From assembly GCF_014697475.1 (NCBI RefSeq), contig NZ_JACJRV010000019.1, positions 33,313 to 97,312 on the forward strand: DNA of 64,000 bases, in the 5' to 3' direction. This document shows, in pieces, positions 28,241 through 37,503 of this stretch (position 1 is the stretch's first letter; each line of letters starts with the position of its first letter). The position numbers and the translations under genes were made by a program. The notes under the pieces were generated by a model. The model was not told the origin of the DNA. It did no database searches and saw nothing but the letters and a program-made list of their open reading frames with translations. This stretch comes from Nostoc sp. FACHB-152. Lineage in GTDB: Bacteria > Cyanobacteriota > Cyanobacteriia > Cyanobacteriales > Nostocaceae.

Positions 28241-28672
28241 TCATCTGCGATTACGACATTGTAGTGGGTAACGATTCCCTCGCCATGTTGTCCAACCATT
28301 TGCAATCTTAGTCCGACTGTTGTATCTGAGATACCAATTATCTTGCTCCGCACCTAAATAACGTATACCTAAATCCTGTCTTCGGCTGTTGGAAAAACTC
28401 TTTGCTAAAGGAACCCACGCACTACCATGATCACTAAATCGTCCAACCAGACGCACACCTGAAGTCGTAGAGCAGATATCACCATTGCAACTAGTTTGTG
28501 GATCGTTTACTACTTTCCATTGCATTTGAGCTGGTCTACCATCAATATTACAATCCCACAGCCCAAAGAACCACTCACTAGCTATTTGGCTGGCTTTTGC
28601 ATGACTTGATACTAATACCAAACTTGCAGGAACAATCGCCCAGCCCAAAAACCACTTTGTGATGTTTTTCAT
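28241..28672 (-). CDS. Small secreted protein, DUF6006-like
   Basis: 143 residues with a signal peptide (about 1-27, cleavage after SHAKA). The mature part begins SQIASEWFFGLWDCNIDGRP and contains CNGDICSTTSGVRLVGRFSD and WTTWRGNRYPLQCRNRR. Four Cys could form two disulfides. The pattern FFGLWDCxIDGRPAQMxW with ICSTxSG is that of a cyanobacterial exported family annotated as DUF6006; I recall this rather than being able to test it. The role is unknown. It stands alone; the interval 27870-28240 shows no convincing gene. Confidence 0.7.
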   Translation of the reverse strand: MKNITKWFLGWAIVPASLVLVSSHAKASQIASEWFFGLWDCNIDGRPAQMQWKVVNDPQTSCNGDICSTTSGVRLVGRFSDHGSAWVPLAKSFSNSRRQDLGIRYLGAEQDNWYLRYNSRTKIANGWTTWRGNRYPLQCRNRR

Positions 28673-28788
28673 GATCTTACCAGTATCTCAAGTTAATCTA
28701 TAGTTCTCTTCACTTATATGTATTGGCATTCCTGTTTATGCAACTACAAACGCTATATGAATCACCCTGTTCCAATAAACATTGTTGT

Positions 28789-28812
28789 GCTTCCGCCCCG
28801 AAGGGCGGAAGC
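28789..28812. repeat. GC-rich hairpin repeat
   Basis: GCTTCCGCCC CGAA GGGCGGAAGC has a 10-bp perfect stem with a CGAA loop. It is a short dispersed palindrome in the gap 28673-28927, in which no gene is seen. Confidence 0.55.
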
Positions 28813-28927
28813 GACGGTTGGCCATTTTATTTTTTGGAACACCCCAAGGGGCATTGGATAGTCACCTTTCCCCTGCTGTCCCAACGAAGAGATGCCTTAA
28901 GCGAACAGTATTACGCTCACTGTTGTC

Positions 28928-30304
28928 TCAATTTAATCCAAAGTTAGATAAGAAGCTTTCCCACAAGGAATATGTGAGATTTCCGACACTCAACTTCATC
29001 TTCTTACGAATATCTTCGATATTTCCGTTGGTTAACTTAGCTAAAGTCTGCGCCTCTTGTTCAAAACGCTTGGGCAAAGACCGTTTGTATTTTCTACCCG
29101 CCTCACACTTAACTTCTCCTGTAAATGGATGTTGCAAAACATAACGCCCTTGGAATAATTCCCGGTTGCCAGTTTGTTGGAACATCAAGTCTTCAGGGAA
29201 TGTATTGCGGGTGTAGCGGATATGTAGACGTGAGATGAAGACGTTAGTGTTAAAAGAGGGAAGAACAAGCTTGCGGAATGATGGCACATTAGTTGGAGAA
29301 TTATCATTCAGCCAAAATACGCCTGCTTCCTTGAGTTCCTCCGGAGTCAGGGGATCAGCAGCACAAGGATCGCAACTACCCATATCCCAAGCGTATTCCA
29401 AAAAACCAACTCTGTAGCCTTCTTTGGTGTAAGCGGTTTGGAAAAGGGATTTGTAGAATTCACCAAATTCATTTTTGATAAATATGGGCAGGTTGACGTT
29501 GGAAGGGATTTTTACCGTCCGATAGTTAGTGATTTGTGCTTGTCCTTGGGGCGAGAGAATATAGACAATTAAATCCTGCTCTGTCGTGGCATTGATCATG
29601 CCTAAACGAATTGGCAGCATGAACTTGGGTGATTGATAGGAAATTTGTAGCGGACGCAGGAACTGGTAGCCAGATTCCTCGAATTTCTCTAAGTTAACTT
29701 TGGCCACAAAAAATTTCATTCCAGAACGGATATAGGGCTGAAGTAACTGTTTCGCCCCTTGAGGAATTTTGTAGCCATTGCGTGTCAGCCAAGTTTCCAG
29801 TCCGCCAGATTCTTGGGCGCTGAGGATTACAATGTCGTATTCGCCAACGTTGAAACGCGCTTCCACTGTCACACCCAAACTGCGATCAGTTGTCTGAAAT
29901 TCCACACTATTTCCGACTGCTTGTGATTTTAAAATTAGGTTTCTGGAAAATAGTGGTAGTGGCGCACAAGGATCTGGGTCAAAATATTCTACTAATCGCG
30001 GCGCACTAAAAGCATCTAGGCGCTCGATAATCGTGGGTTGAGCCACACGAACTTGCTCTTTTTGCAGCACTGTTGGCACAGGTACGACGATCGCAAAATC
30101 TTTGACTTGACCTTGGTAGTCGTTGGCCATTGTCAGGACAGTGCGATCGCCATTGCGTGCAATCACCACCTGAGAAGCTTTGTTGTACAGCTTTGTATCA
30201 GCTTTAGCTACATAAAATCCACAAAATGCCCAAGCTGTCGGTGCAAAGCCAAATACAACTACAATTGTCAACGCTAATGCTATGAAAAGTCGAAAAATTT
30301 TCAT
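28928..30304 (-). CDS. DUF2330 secreted protein
   Basis: About 458 residues from the ATG at 30304, chosen because it gives a signal peptide (MKIFRLFIALALTIVVVFGF..APTAWA) and has AGAGG about 11 bases upstream; the frame is open further up. The mature protein begins FCGFYVAKADTKLYNKASQV and contains RTVLTMANDYQGQVKDFAIV and VPVPTVL, typical of DUF2330. Cys pairs (DPCAPLPLF; DMGSCDPCAADPLTPEEL) could form disulfides. Expected in the periplasm or outside the cell. The function is not known. Its 5' end overlaps the decayed reading frame of the truncated gene at 30204-30869. Confidence 0.8.
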   Translation of the reverse strand: MKIFRLFIALALTIVVVFGFAPTAWAFCGFYVAKADTKLYNKASQVVIARNGDRTVLTMANDYQGQVKDFAIVVPVPTVLQKEQVRVAQPTIIERLDAFSAPRLVEYFDPDPCAPLPLFSRNLILKSQAVGNSVEFQTTDRSLGVTVEARFNVGEYDIVILSAQESGGLETWLTRNGYKIPQGAKQLLQPYIRSGMKFFVAKVNLEKFEESGYQFLRPLQISYQSPKFMLPIRLGMINATTEQDLIVYILSPQGQAQITNYRTVKIPSNVNLPIFIKNEFGEFYKSLFQTAYTKEGYRVGFLEYAWDMGSCDPCAADPLTPEELKEAGVFWLNDNSPTNVPSFRKLVLPSFNTNVFISRLHIRYTRNTFPEDLMFQQTGNRELFQGRYVLQHPFTGEVKCEAGRKYKRSLPKRFEQEAQTLAKLTNGNIEDIRKKMKLSVGNLTYSLWESFLSNFGLN

Positions 30305-30869
30305 TTTTAAGACCTCTGTAAGAGAATGTTGATTTAATAGTTGAAACTGAGCCGTTAGGAGTGTTGACTCCATAGTGTTTAATGAATTCAACTAACTCAT
30401 CAGGCGCGATCACAAAACTTCTAGTAGTTGCCCAACTCTCAAAATCAGGTGCTACCTGCATGATTGAGGCGTGAATCTCATGATTAATCCACAACACTAT
30501 AGGCAACGACAAGTTCTTGCGAAATTCTTCACGCACTTGATTGGCATTGGTTAACATCTGCGGTAAATCCCCCACTGTTTCCAAACCTACAACCATTACT
30601 AATTGGGCATCAGCCTCGATTTCTTCTGTGATTGCACTGTAAAATTTTCTTTGGGATTCTTGAAGTTGGATTACCTGAATCGATACAGAGCAGATTTTTT
30701 TTAGTTTTTCTATCAGCCGCCTACGCAAATCACTGTAATTGCACCTGACCAAAATCAGTTTAAACTGCCCAACCGATACTTCCAGCGTCCACGCTAGTTG
30801 CCGCAGCGATCGCTTAACCATCTCAACCCTATCTGCTGGTAGTCGGTAGTGTGAAGTTGCGCTCATCAT
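30204..30869 (-). pseudogene. Truncated N-terminus of a large cyanobacterial NTPase/repeat protein
   Basis: Residues 1-166 (LPADRVEMVKRSLRQLAWTL, QFKLILVRCNYSDLRRRLIE, LPQMLTNANQVREEFRKNLS, APDFESWATTRSFVIAPDEL) look like the conserved N-terminal domain of cyanobacterial AAA/STAND-type proteins that carry WD40 or TPR repeats. After IKHYG the homology ends and the frame runs 55 codons through the leader and signal-peptide region of the DUF2330 gene in another frame. A deletion has therefore joined the 5' part of this gene to the DUF2330 locus. Whether the short protein is made is unknown; it could be regarded as a chimeric 221-residue product. Confidence 0.65.
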
Positions 30870-31094
30870 TTGGGCTTCTCAAGCATTCCCAAGAAGGTCT
30901 GAGGGTGGGTGTTTTGTTTATATGGCTGTGGATTACTTATCAAAATATGACTGGGCAGAATCTAATTTTTAGAAGATTTTGAGCCGCGATGTCTACAAAC
31001 AAGGCTAGTCATTGATTTTGACAATTGTCTAACTTCATGTTACTTATTTTGTTTGGATGATTCTCCCACAAAAAAGCTCAGATTCTTAAAAAAT

Positions 31095-34000
31095 CTACAG
31101 ACTGTAATAATCAAGCAAACTAGCGATCGCACTAACTAACTGTGCTGGCTCGACTGGTTTAGGCAGGTGCTTTTGAAAACCTGCTGCTAATGCTTGCTGG
31201 CTGTCTTCGTTTTTAGCATAAGCGGTAAGCGCGATCGCCGGAATTTTTCTATTTTGCGTTGCTTCCCAGGCACGAATTCTGCGAATTAAACTGTAGCCAT
31301 CTTCAATCGGCATCCCAATATCGCTAATCAATATATCTGGCTGAAATTGTTGCACTATTTCAAAACCTGCGGCTGCATTCGCAGCAGCTAATACTGTTGC
31401 GTCATACTCTTCTAGTGCAAAAATTAGAAAATCGCGGGAGTCACTATCATCCTCGACAATCAAAACGCGCACACCAGCCAAATTCAACACAGGATTAATA
31501 GATTTACCTTCCTCCTGATTATTTTGTGACTGCACAGGCAATAATGGCAGCATCACTGTGAAAGTAGCTCCTAACCCTTCACCGGGACTAGCTGCTGTGA
31601 CTGTACCACCATGCAATTCTACTAAATGTCGGACGATCGCGAGTCCTAACCCTAAACCGCCAAATCTGCGGGTGATGGAAGCATCAGCTTGACGGAAATA
31701 GTCAAAAACGTAAGGTAAAAAATCTGGCTCGATACCTTTGCCCGTATCACTCACAGTAATTTCAGCGTACTTGCCGACTCTTCGTAAATTAATAGAAACC
31801 TGCCCATCATCAGGAGTGAACTTAATCGCATTGGAGAGCAAATTCCAAACTATCTGCTGTAACCTTGCCGAGTCCCCGGCAATTTTTCCTACCGGCTGTA
31901 TATCTGTTTGAATCACAATTGATTTAGCCATAGCGGCAGTTCGCATCGTTTCAATTGCCGACTCAATAATGAATGACAAATCAACTGGCACTACATTTAA
32001 GTTGAGCTTACCGCGCAGTATCCGCGAGACATCTAGCAAATCATCAATTAGTTGAGTTTGTAATTTAGCATTACGCTCGATAGTTGCTAAAGCTTCAACA
32101 GTCTTGTCTGCATTTAATTTTTGAGTTTGCAGTAATCTTGTCCAACCTAGTATAGGGTTGAGTGGCGATCGTAATTCGTGAGAAAGAATGGCTAAAAATT
32201 CATCCTTGACTCGGTTTGCTTCTTCTGCTTGGGTGCGTGCGGCTTGTTCACGAGCGAATAAGCTATTGCGTTCTTCTTCAAATTGTTTGCGTTTGTTTAT
32301 ATCTGTATCTGTCCCCACCCATTCCCGTACTGAACCATCGGCATTCAATACTGGTACTGCACGCGCAATGACGTAGCGATATTGACCAGTCGCCTGATGC
32401 CACAATCGTGCTTCTATTTCGTAATATTTTGTCTCGGCTAGGGCTTTTTGCCAATGCCTTTCAACTTGTTCTCGATCATCCGGGTGAAACATTTGCAACC
32501 AACCCCACCCAGCACACTCTTTCCAGGTTTGTCCGGTGTATTCTTCCCAAGATGGTTGTAAGTCTATAAATGCACCAAGCGGATTAGTAATCCAAACTAC
32601 TGCTGATGTTGCGGCTACTAACGAACGGTAGCGTTCTTCGCTTTGTCGCAATGCTGATTCAGCCCGCTTGCTATATGTAACATTTGTAAACATTCCTAAT
32701 GCGCCGATAATATTCCCTTGTCCATCGCGCACCGGGCTGGTACAAGCTAAAACAAGCAATTCTTGGCCAGTTTTTCGGCGGAATCGAAAATCAAATTGGT
32801 CAACATTACCATCAATATTTCTCTTGATGTGTTGTTGTATTGCAGGAATATCTTCAGGGAAACAAAACTCTAACACTGAACTACCAATGATTTCTCTGGT
32901 AGAATAGCCAAGCATGGCTGCCATTTGGTCATTAACGTAAAGTGTGTGAGCATCCTGATCAATTAACCAAACTCCTTCATTGGCTGTTTGCACAATATTA
33001 CGAAACTTCTCTTCACTCTCACGTAATGCTAACTCTGAGCGTTTACGTGCTGTGATGTCGCGGAAATAAACAGCCAGTCCATCTGGTGAAGGATAAGCAT
33101 GGATTTCTAACCACTTACCTAAAGTGGCAATAAACTCCTCAAAGACAACTGCAACCTGTTGGCTAATGGCCCGTTGAAATTCTTGATAAAGTAGCAGTTC
33201 TGTGACTTCAGGAAAGACTTCTTGCCAAATCTGTTTGCCTAGCAATTGTTCGCGGGTTTTTTGAAACAGCCTTGTAGCTTGCTCATTAACATAGGTGTAA
33301 CGCCATTCGCGGTCAAGAGCGACAAAAGCATCAGTAATGCTTTCGAGAATGGTAGTAATTTGATTACGGGCTGTCTCAGTTTCCAGCCGTAACCTCTGCT
33401 CATAATGGGCAACTTCTTGGCGAATTTGTGCCATTTTGAGGTTAGCCTCAACACGCGCTAATAGTTCCCGCGCCGAGAAGGGCTTAATTAGATAATCATC
33501 TGCGCCATCTGCTAATCCTGCAACCCAAGATTCTTCTTCCGCACGGGCGGAAAGCAGAATAATTGGCAAAGCTTTTGTTTGGGAATCAGCCCTGAGTTCT
33601 CGTAACAAGCTAAAACCATCTAGCCTTGGCATCATGATGTCGGTGAGAACGATATCTGGCATTGTTTGGCGAATAGCAGCTAAAGCGGCAACTCCATCTC
33701 CGACGGCCTCAACTTCATACCGCAGACTTAATAGACGCTGTATATATTCGCGCATATCTGCATTGTCGTCTACTAGAAGAATGCGGGGAGAGGAAGGTGA
33801 CAGGTGACAGGTGACAGGTGACAGAGGAGATTCTTCACTGTTCCCTGTTCCCTGTTCCCTGTTCCCTTCTTGAGGTAGCCACCGTAAGGCTTCTGCAAGA
33901 TAGGTGTCGCTTGTCTGAATTGTTGAGGGTGCTGTGGATGTGGTTGTAGTGCGCGAGGAGCGATCGCATTTTGTCGGAATAGAAACAATAAAGCTTGTGC

Positions 34001-35714
34001 CGCTATCAACAATGCTACTGACTGTAATTGTGCCGTTATGCAGTTTGACTAGTTCTTGAACCAATGACAAACCAATACCTGAACCTTCATAGGTGCGTCC
34101 TTGGGCGGCTGGTACTCGATGGAATCGCTCAAATATCCGGGGTAATTCTGCGGCGGGGATACCTGTACCTGTATCTCGCACTTCTAGTTCTACATGATCT
34201 TGGCAATAGCGCAAGTCCAGAGAAATTTCCCCAGCAAAGGTAAATTTAAAAGCGTTGGAAAGCAAGTTCAGTACTATTTTTTCCCACATTTGGCGGTCAA
34301 CATTTACCGCTTCTGGCAAGGGGGGACAGTTGACTAAATAGCGTATCCCTGCATTTTCAATGGCTGACCGAAACACAGCTGCTAAATCTGCGGTGAAGAT
34401 TGCTAAGTCTGTTGGCTGATAATCGGCTTGCATCCTTCCAGCTTCAATGCGGGAAAAGTCTAGCAGGGTATTGACTAGCTTGAGTAGACGCAGGGAGTTA
34501 CGATGGGCAATTTCTAGTTTTTCGCGATCGCTTGGCAAAGGCCCGTTAGGATTAGCTAAAGTTTCTTCTAATGTCCCTAGCATGAGTGTTAGGGGTGTAC
34601 GAAACTCATGGCTGATATTACTAAAAAATGTGATTTTCGCCCTGTCTAATTCTGCTAAGGCTTCGGCACGTTGGCGTTCTACTTCGTAAGCATCTGCATT
34701 AGCAACTGCTGTGGCAATATTATTAACTACTAAATCAAAAAATCCTTTATATTCATCATCAAATTCTCGTTGCCGACTAATGCCAAGTACAACTATGGTG
34801 GATAATTCTGGCTTTCCTGATTGGGCGATGGGGATGACTAAGGCTGATGATGCAGAATTGATGCCAATTTCTGCTGGCAAATTTTCAATCATCTTGGTTT
34901 GCTTTGTCTGCTTGACTTCTGCCAGATGCCAAGGATCTGTTTCTTGCGTCAAGTCAATTTCTTCAGGAGTTGCAATTCCATCTGCAATCCCTGCTGTACC
35001 CATTAACCGTGCTTGTGTGCCTGCCGATTCTACTTGATACAGTAAAGCAAAGGGAATATCAGCCTGATTTTGGGCTAGGGTTTCTGCCACACTGCGATAA
35101 GCTGCGGCTACTGTTTTGGTTGCAGCTGTGTTAGAGGCCAGTTCTCTGAGTGTGCGGAGACGACGTTCGCCAATTACCCGTTCGGTAGTTTCAATGACTG
35201 CACAAAAAACTCCGCCTACGCCTCCGGTTTCATCTCGAATTGGACTGTAGGAAAAGGTAAAGTAAGTTTCTTCTAAGTAGCCATAACGATCTATCATCAG
35301 TTGCAGATTCTCTGACCATGTAGGCTGACCTGTATCCAAGACGCTATTAGCTAACGTCCCAACAACATCCCAGATTTCTGCCCAGCAATCTTTAGCCCCT
35401 TGTCCCAAAAATTGCGGATGCTTACTTGCACCTAAAATCGGACGGTAAGCGTCGTTGTAAAGATTGGCATATTCTGACCCCCACCAAATAAACATGGGGT
35501 AATGAGAGTTTAAGATAATGCTAACCGCAGTTTTTAAACTTTGCGCCCACTCTGATGCTGAACCTAAGAGCGTTTGCGACCAATCAAGCGATCGCATCAG
35601 TGACCCCATTTCGCCACCGCCTGCAAAAACCTCCTCAGAAATAGTTTTTTTCATTGGATAAGTCACCATGTGCGCTCCACTGTTGCCAAATATTGCTGGT
35701 AGAGGTTTTGCCAA
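31095..35714 (-). CDS. Double-core hybrid histidine kinase: PAS-GAF-HisKA-HATPase-REC-PAS3-HisKA-HATPase-REC
   Basis: 1,539 residues; the likely start is Met21 at 35654 (MKKTISEEVFAGGGEMG). PAS-like about 60-180; GAF about 190-345; HisKA with FFSNISHEFRTPLTLMLG near 370 and HATPase to about 600; a low-complexity linker about 610-642; REC with LTDIMMPRLDG near 693; PAS domains near 785-890, 905-1015 and 1030-1140; second HisKA with FLAILSHELRSPLNPILGW near 1177, HATPase to about 1400, and a C-terminal REC with ISDIGMPIEDGYS near 1468. Both kinase cores keep the His and the ATP-lid Gly motifs. No membrane helix is seen, so it is cytoplasmic. The linker is encoded by heptamer repeats (33796-33866). 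The output partner is unknown. Confidence 0.92.
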   Translation of the reverse strand: MAKPLPAIFGNSGAHMVTYPMKKTISEEVFAGGGEMGSLMRSLDWSQTLLGSASEWAQSLKTAVSIILNSHYPMFIWWGSEYANLYNDAYRPILGASKHPQFLGQGAKDCWAEIWDVVGTLANSVLDTGQPTWSENLQLMIDRYGYLEETYFTFSYSPIRDETGGVGGVFCAVIETTERVIGERRLRTLRELASNTAATKTVAAAYRSVAETLAQNQADIPFALLYQVESAGTQARLMGTAGIADGIATPEEIDLTQETDPWHLAEVKQTKQTKMIENLPAEIGINSASSALVIPIAQSGKPELSTIVVLGISRQREFDDEYKGFFDLVVNNIATAVANADAYEVERQRAEALAELDRAKITFFSNISHEFRTPLTLMLGTLEETLANPNGPLPSDREKLEIAHRNSLRLLKLVNTLLDFSRIEAGRMQADYQPTDLAIFTADLAAVFRSAIENAGIRYLVNCPPLPEAVNVDRQMWEKIVLNLLSNAFKFTFAGEISLDLRYCQDHVELEVRDTGTGIPAAELPRIFERFHRVPAAQGRTYEGSGIGLSLVQELVKLHNGTITVSSIVDSGTSFIVSIPTKCDRSSRTTTTSTAPSTIQTSDTYLAEALRWLPQEGNREQGTGNSEESPLSPVTCHLSPSSPRILLVDDNADMREYIQRLLSLRYEVEAVGDGVAALAAIRQTMPDIVLTDIMMPRLDGFSLLRELRADSQTKALPIILLSARAEEESWVAGLADGADDYLIKPFSARELLARVEANLKMAQIRQEVAHYEQRLRLETETARNQITTILESITDAFVALDREWRYTYVNEQATRLFQKTREQLLGKQIWQEVFPEVTELLLYQEFQRAISQQVAVVFEEFIATLGKWLEIHAYPSPDGLAVYFRDITARKRSELALRESEEKFRNIVQTANEGVWLIDQDAHTLYVNDQMAAMLGYSTREIIGSSVLEFCFPEDIPAIQQHIKRNIDGNVDQFDFRFRRKTGQELLVLACTSPVRDGQGNIIGALGMFTNVTYSKRAESALRQSEERYRSLVAATSAVVWITNPLGAFIDLQPSWEEYTGQTWKECAGWGWLQMFHPDDREQVERHWQKALAETKYYEIEARLWHQATGQYRYVIARAVPVLNADGSVREWVGTDTDINKRKQFEEERNSLFAREQAARTQAEEANRVKDEFLAILSHELRSPLNPILGWTRLLQTQKLNADKTVEALATIERNAKLQTQLIDDLLDVSRILRGKLNLNVVPVDLSFIIESAIETMRTAAMAKSIVIQTDIQPVGKIAGDSARLQQIVWNLLSNAIKFTPDDGQVSINLRRVGKYAEITVSDTGKGIEPDFLPYVFDYFRQADASITRRFGGLGLGLAIVRHLVELHGGTVTAASPGEGLGATFTVMLPLLPVQSQNNQEEGKSINPVLNLAGVRVLIVEDDSDSRDFLIFALEEYDATVLAAANAAAGFEIVQQFQPDILISDIGMPIEDGYSLIRRIRAWEATQNRKIPAIALTAYAKNEDSQQALAAGFQKHLPKPVEPAQLVSAIASLLDYYSL
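33796..33866. repeat. Heptanucleotide tandem repeats inside a kinase gene
   Basis: GGTGACA is repeated four times at 33796-33823, and TTCCCTG about four times at 33838-33866. Read on the minus strand they encode the linker QEGNREQGTGNSEESPLSPV and CHLSPSSPRI between HATPase and REC, keeping the frame. Heptamer repeats (STRR) are typical of heterocystous cyanobacteria but are usually intergenic. Confidence 0.85.
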
Positions 35715-36335
35715 CTGAATACTGTTGCTGTGGATGCGATCGCTAATAAATATGACTGTTGATACTTACTATTTTGATAAGTACTCATATATGCAAATAT
35801 AAACACACTGGATAGTTTTTTAAAAGTCAACTGTTGAAATTCACGTATGAGTTTACTTGCTTTTATTAGCCTCAGCAATCCAGTCTTTCTAGATTTCACA
35901 GCTTTAACAACGTCTGGCATCTGCCTGGGGTAAGCAAGAAAACAACACTACATATTTTATTGTTGTATTAATTATTTAATGCGCCAATCTACCTGGAGAT
36001 TTAATTTTTTAGTTATTGCTATAGCAGTCTATGTAAGAGATTCAAACAAATCTATTGCAAGAGGGAATAGGTACTCTTGCCTGCCCACATCAGCAGTTTG
36101 TAAATCAAATAGGATTGCTATAGCTCAACTGAGAAATCTACCAAAAGACACAAGCTAAAGCCTGAAATTTATGACAATTTCAGACTTTAGCAACATCTAT
36201 TTAACACATAAAATCTATACTTCCCTGAGAAAAATCATGAATCTATCACAATTCCTTTCTTAGGGGGGTTGGGGAATCTCATTGGGTAACTGCTATCAGC
36301 ATCAAGTATGACATTTATACTTCACACTTTAGAAG
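35715..36335. other. Intergenic region between the hybrid kinase and hsp20
   Basis: An 85-codon minus-strand frame (35663-35920) has no family resemblance and overlaps the kinase start; I do not support it. No RNA gene or repeat of note is seen. The kinase promoter should lie in 35720-35950. Confidence 0.4.
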
Positions 36336-36803
36336 TTAACCGATATTAACTTTGACAACTTTTTGCTTTTCTGCTTCAGATTTTGGCAAAGTTAAACGCA
36401 AGACACCATCTTTATATTCAGCTTGAACTTTGTCATTTTGGATTAAAGAAGGTAACGGAATTATCCGTTGAAACTTGCCATATCGGAATTCAGATCGGCT
36501 GATGCCTTTTTCTTCGGTTTTAGTTTCAGATTTACGCTCGCCACTAATAGAAACTGACTCTGGTGTAACTTCTACATTGATGTCTTTAGCTTCTAACCCT
36601 GGTACTTCTAGTTTTAGATGAAAGGCATCATCAGTTTCTTCTAGTTCAGCAGCAGGTACGAAATTAAACGCTGTTCTTTCACCATTTTCTGTAGGAGATA
36701 ATCTATCAAACAGACGGTTCATTTGCCGTTGTAGAGTTTCTAATTCGCGGAATGGTTCAAGGCGTTCAATATCACGAAATGGTTCCCAACGAATAAGTGC
36801 CAT
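36336..36803 (-). CDS. hspA: Small heat-shock protein Hsp20 (class A, alpha-crystallin type)
   Basis: 155 residues. The N-terminus MALIRWEPFRDIERLEPFRE and the spacer with METLQRQMNRLFDRL-like sequence precede an alpha-crystallin domain from about residue 48 (FVPAAELEETDDAFHLKLEV to GVLRLTLPKSEAEK). The motif GVLRLTLPK and the final VVKVNIG tail carry the hydrophobic residues that bind the groove of neighbouring subunits. It is an ATP-independent holdase acting in the cytoplasm and on membranes under heat or light stress. It is monocistronic. A pair of palindromic sites lies 34-98 bases upstream of the start. Confidence 0.95.
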   Translation of the reverse strand: MALIRWEPFRDIERLEPFRELETLQRQMNRLFDRLSPTENGERTAFNFVPAAELEETDDAFHLKLEVPGLEAKDINVEVTPESVSISGERKSETKTEEKGISRSEFRYGKFQRIIPLPSLIQNDKVQAEYKDGVLRLTLPKSEAEKQKVVKVNIG

Positions 36804-36836
36804 ATCTACCTCTAAGATGCAGTTTTTTGAATGATG

Positions 36837-36901
36837 AAGCTTAATTTCAAGCTTATTTGTTGGTTAAATCTTTTAAATAAATTAAGCTTAATCTCAAGCT
36901 T
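36837..36901 (-). promoter_or_regulatory. Paired palindromic sites upstream of hspA
   Basis: AAGCTTAATTTCAAGCTT (36837-36854) and AAGCTTAATCTCAAGCTT (36884-36901) differ by one base and are 47 bases apart, both in the hspA leader. Each has two AAGCTT palindromes 12 bases apart. They do not match CIRCE (TTAGCACTC). They may be operators for an unknown regulator or lie in the 5' untranslated RNA. Confidence 0.5.
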
Positions 36902-36979
36902 CTTGATTACACTTTAGATCAACATTCAATGGCAGGTGGTTCGGTTCTATAACAAAGCGCGATCGCAATAACCGTACCC

Positions 36980-37009
36980 ACTTGTATAGCCTACGGTGTA
37001 TACACAAGT
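36980..37009. repeat. Small dispersed repeat with inverted arms
   Basis: ACTTGTATA and TATACACAAGT flank GCCTACGGTG next to a HIP1 site at 36959-36966. It resembles a small dispersed repeat. Between 37010 and 37340 nothing else is recognised. Confidence 0.4.
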
Positions 37010-37348
37010 CCACCCAGAGCAAGTTTCCAGCCAAGAAAGATGGATTCAAATTGTCTTAAACTATGAACAAGGCTAGGCATTCCCAGAGGTCTTTAAGAAG
37101 TATAACCAGACCAACCACCAAAATGCTGCCCCCTTTTTATCAGCCTTGGATCTCCAAATGCCGTTCCTGGTGTCGTTGAAGCGTGAATTAAGATAGGGTT
37201 ATCCATACCCCATCCATGAAGTTCTGTCTGATCTGGGAGTAATCGCTCAACCTGCACACTCACTGTTCATTGATTAAAACTTGAAATCCTTATCTCGTAT
37301 AGCTTATAGCTTTTCTTAGTGTTATTCGCTCTAGACCCCTTCAGGCTA

Positions 37349-37376
37349 GGAAACAAGAATGATTGTGTTCCTTTTT
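37349..37376 (+). terminator. Rho-independent-type terminator in front of mazG
   Basis: GGAAACAA / TTGTGTTCC form an 8-bp stem with one bulged base and a GAATGA loop, followed by TTTTT. No coding gene precedes it on the plus strand, so it could end an unannotated small RNA starting somewhere after 37010. Confidence 0.45.
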
Positions 37377-37503
37377 AATCAACAGAAAGCTATCAAGTAA
37401 AGATAAAATTACCATAGTGGACTGACACAGCTAATTTTGTGCAATAACAATAGCGACAGCTTGACTAAAGACCACTAATTAATGAAATGCTGTACTAAAT
37501 TAG

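Noticed and set aside
28723..29144. Two overlapping plus-strand frames (74 and 120 codons)
   Set aside because: They run over a hairpin repeat and then antisense to the DUF2330 gene.
35663..35920. Minus-strand frame of 85 codons upstream of the hybrid kinase
   Set aside because: No family resemblance, overlaps the kinase start in another frame, and no ribosome site is visible.
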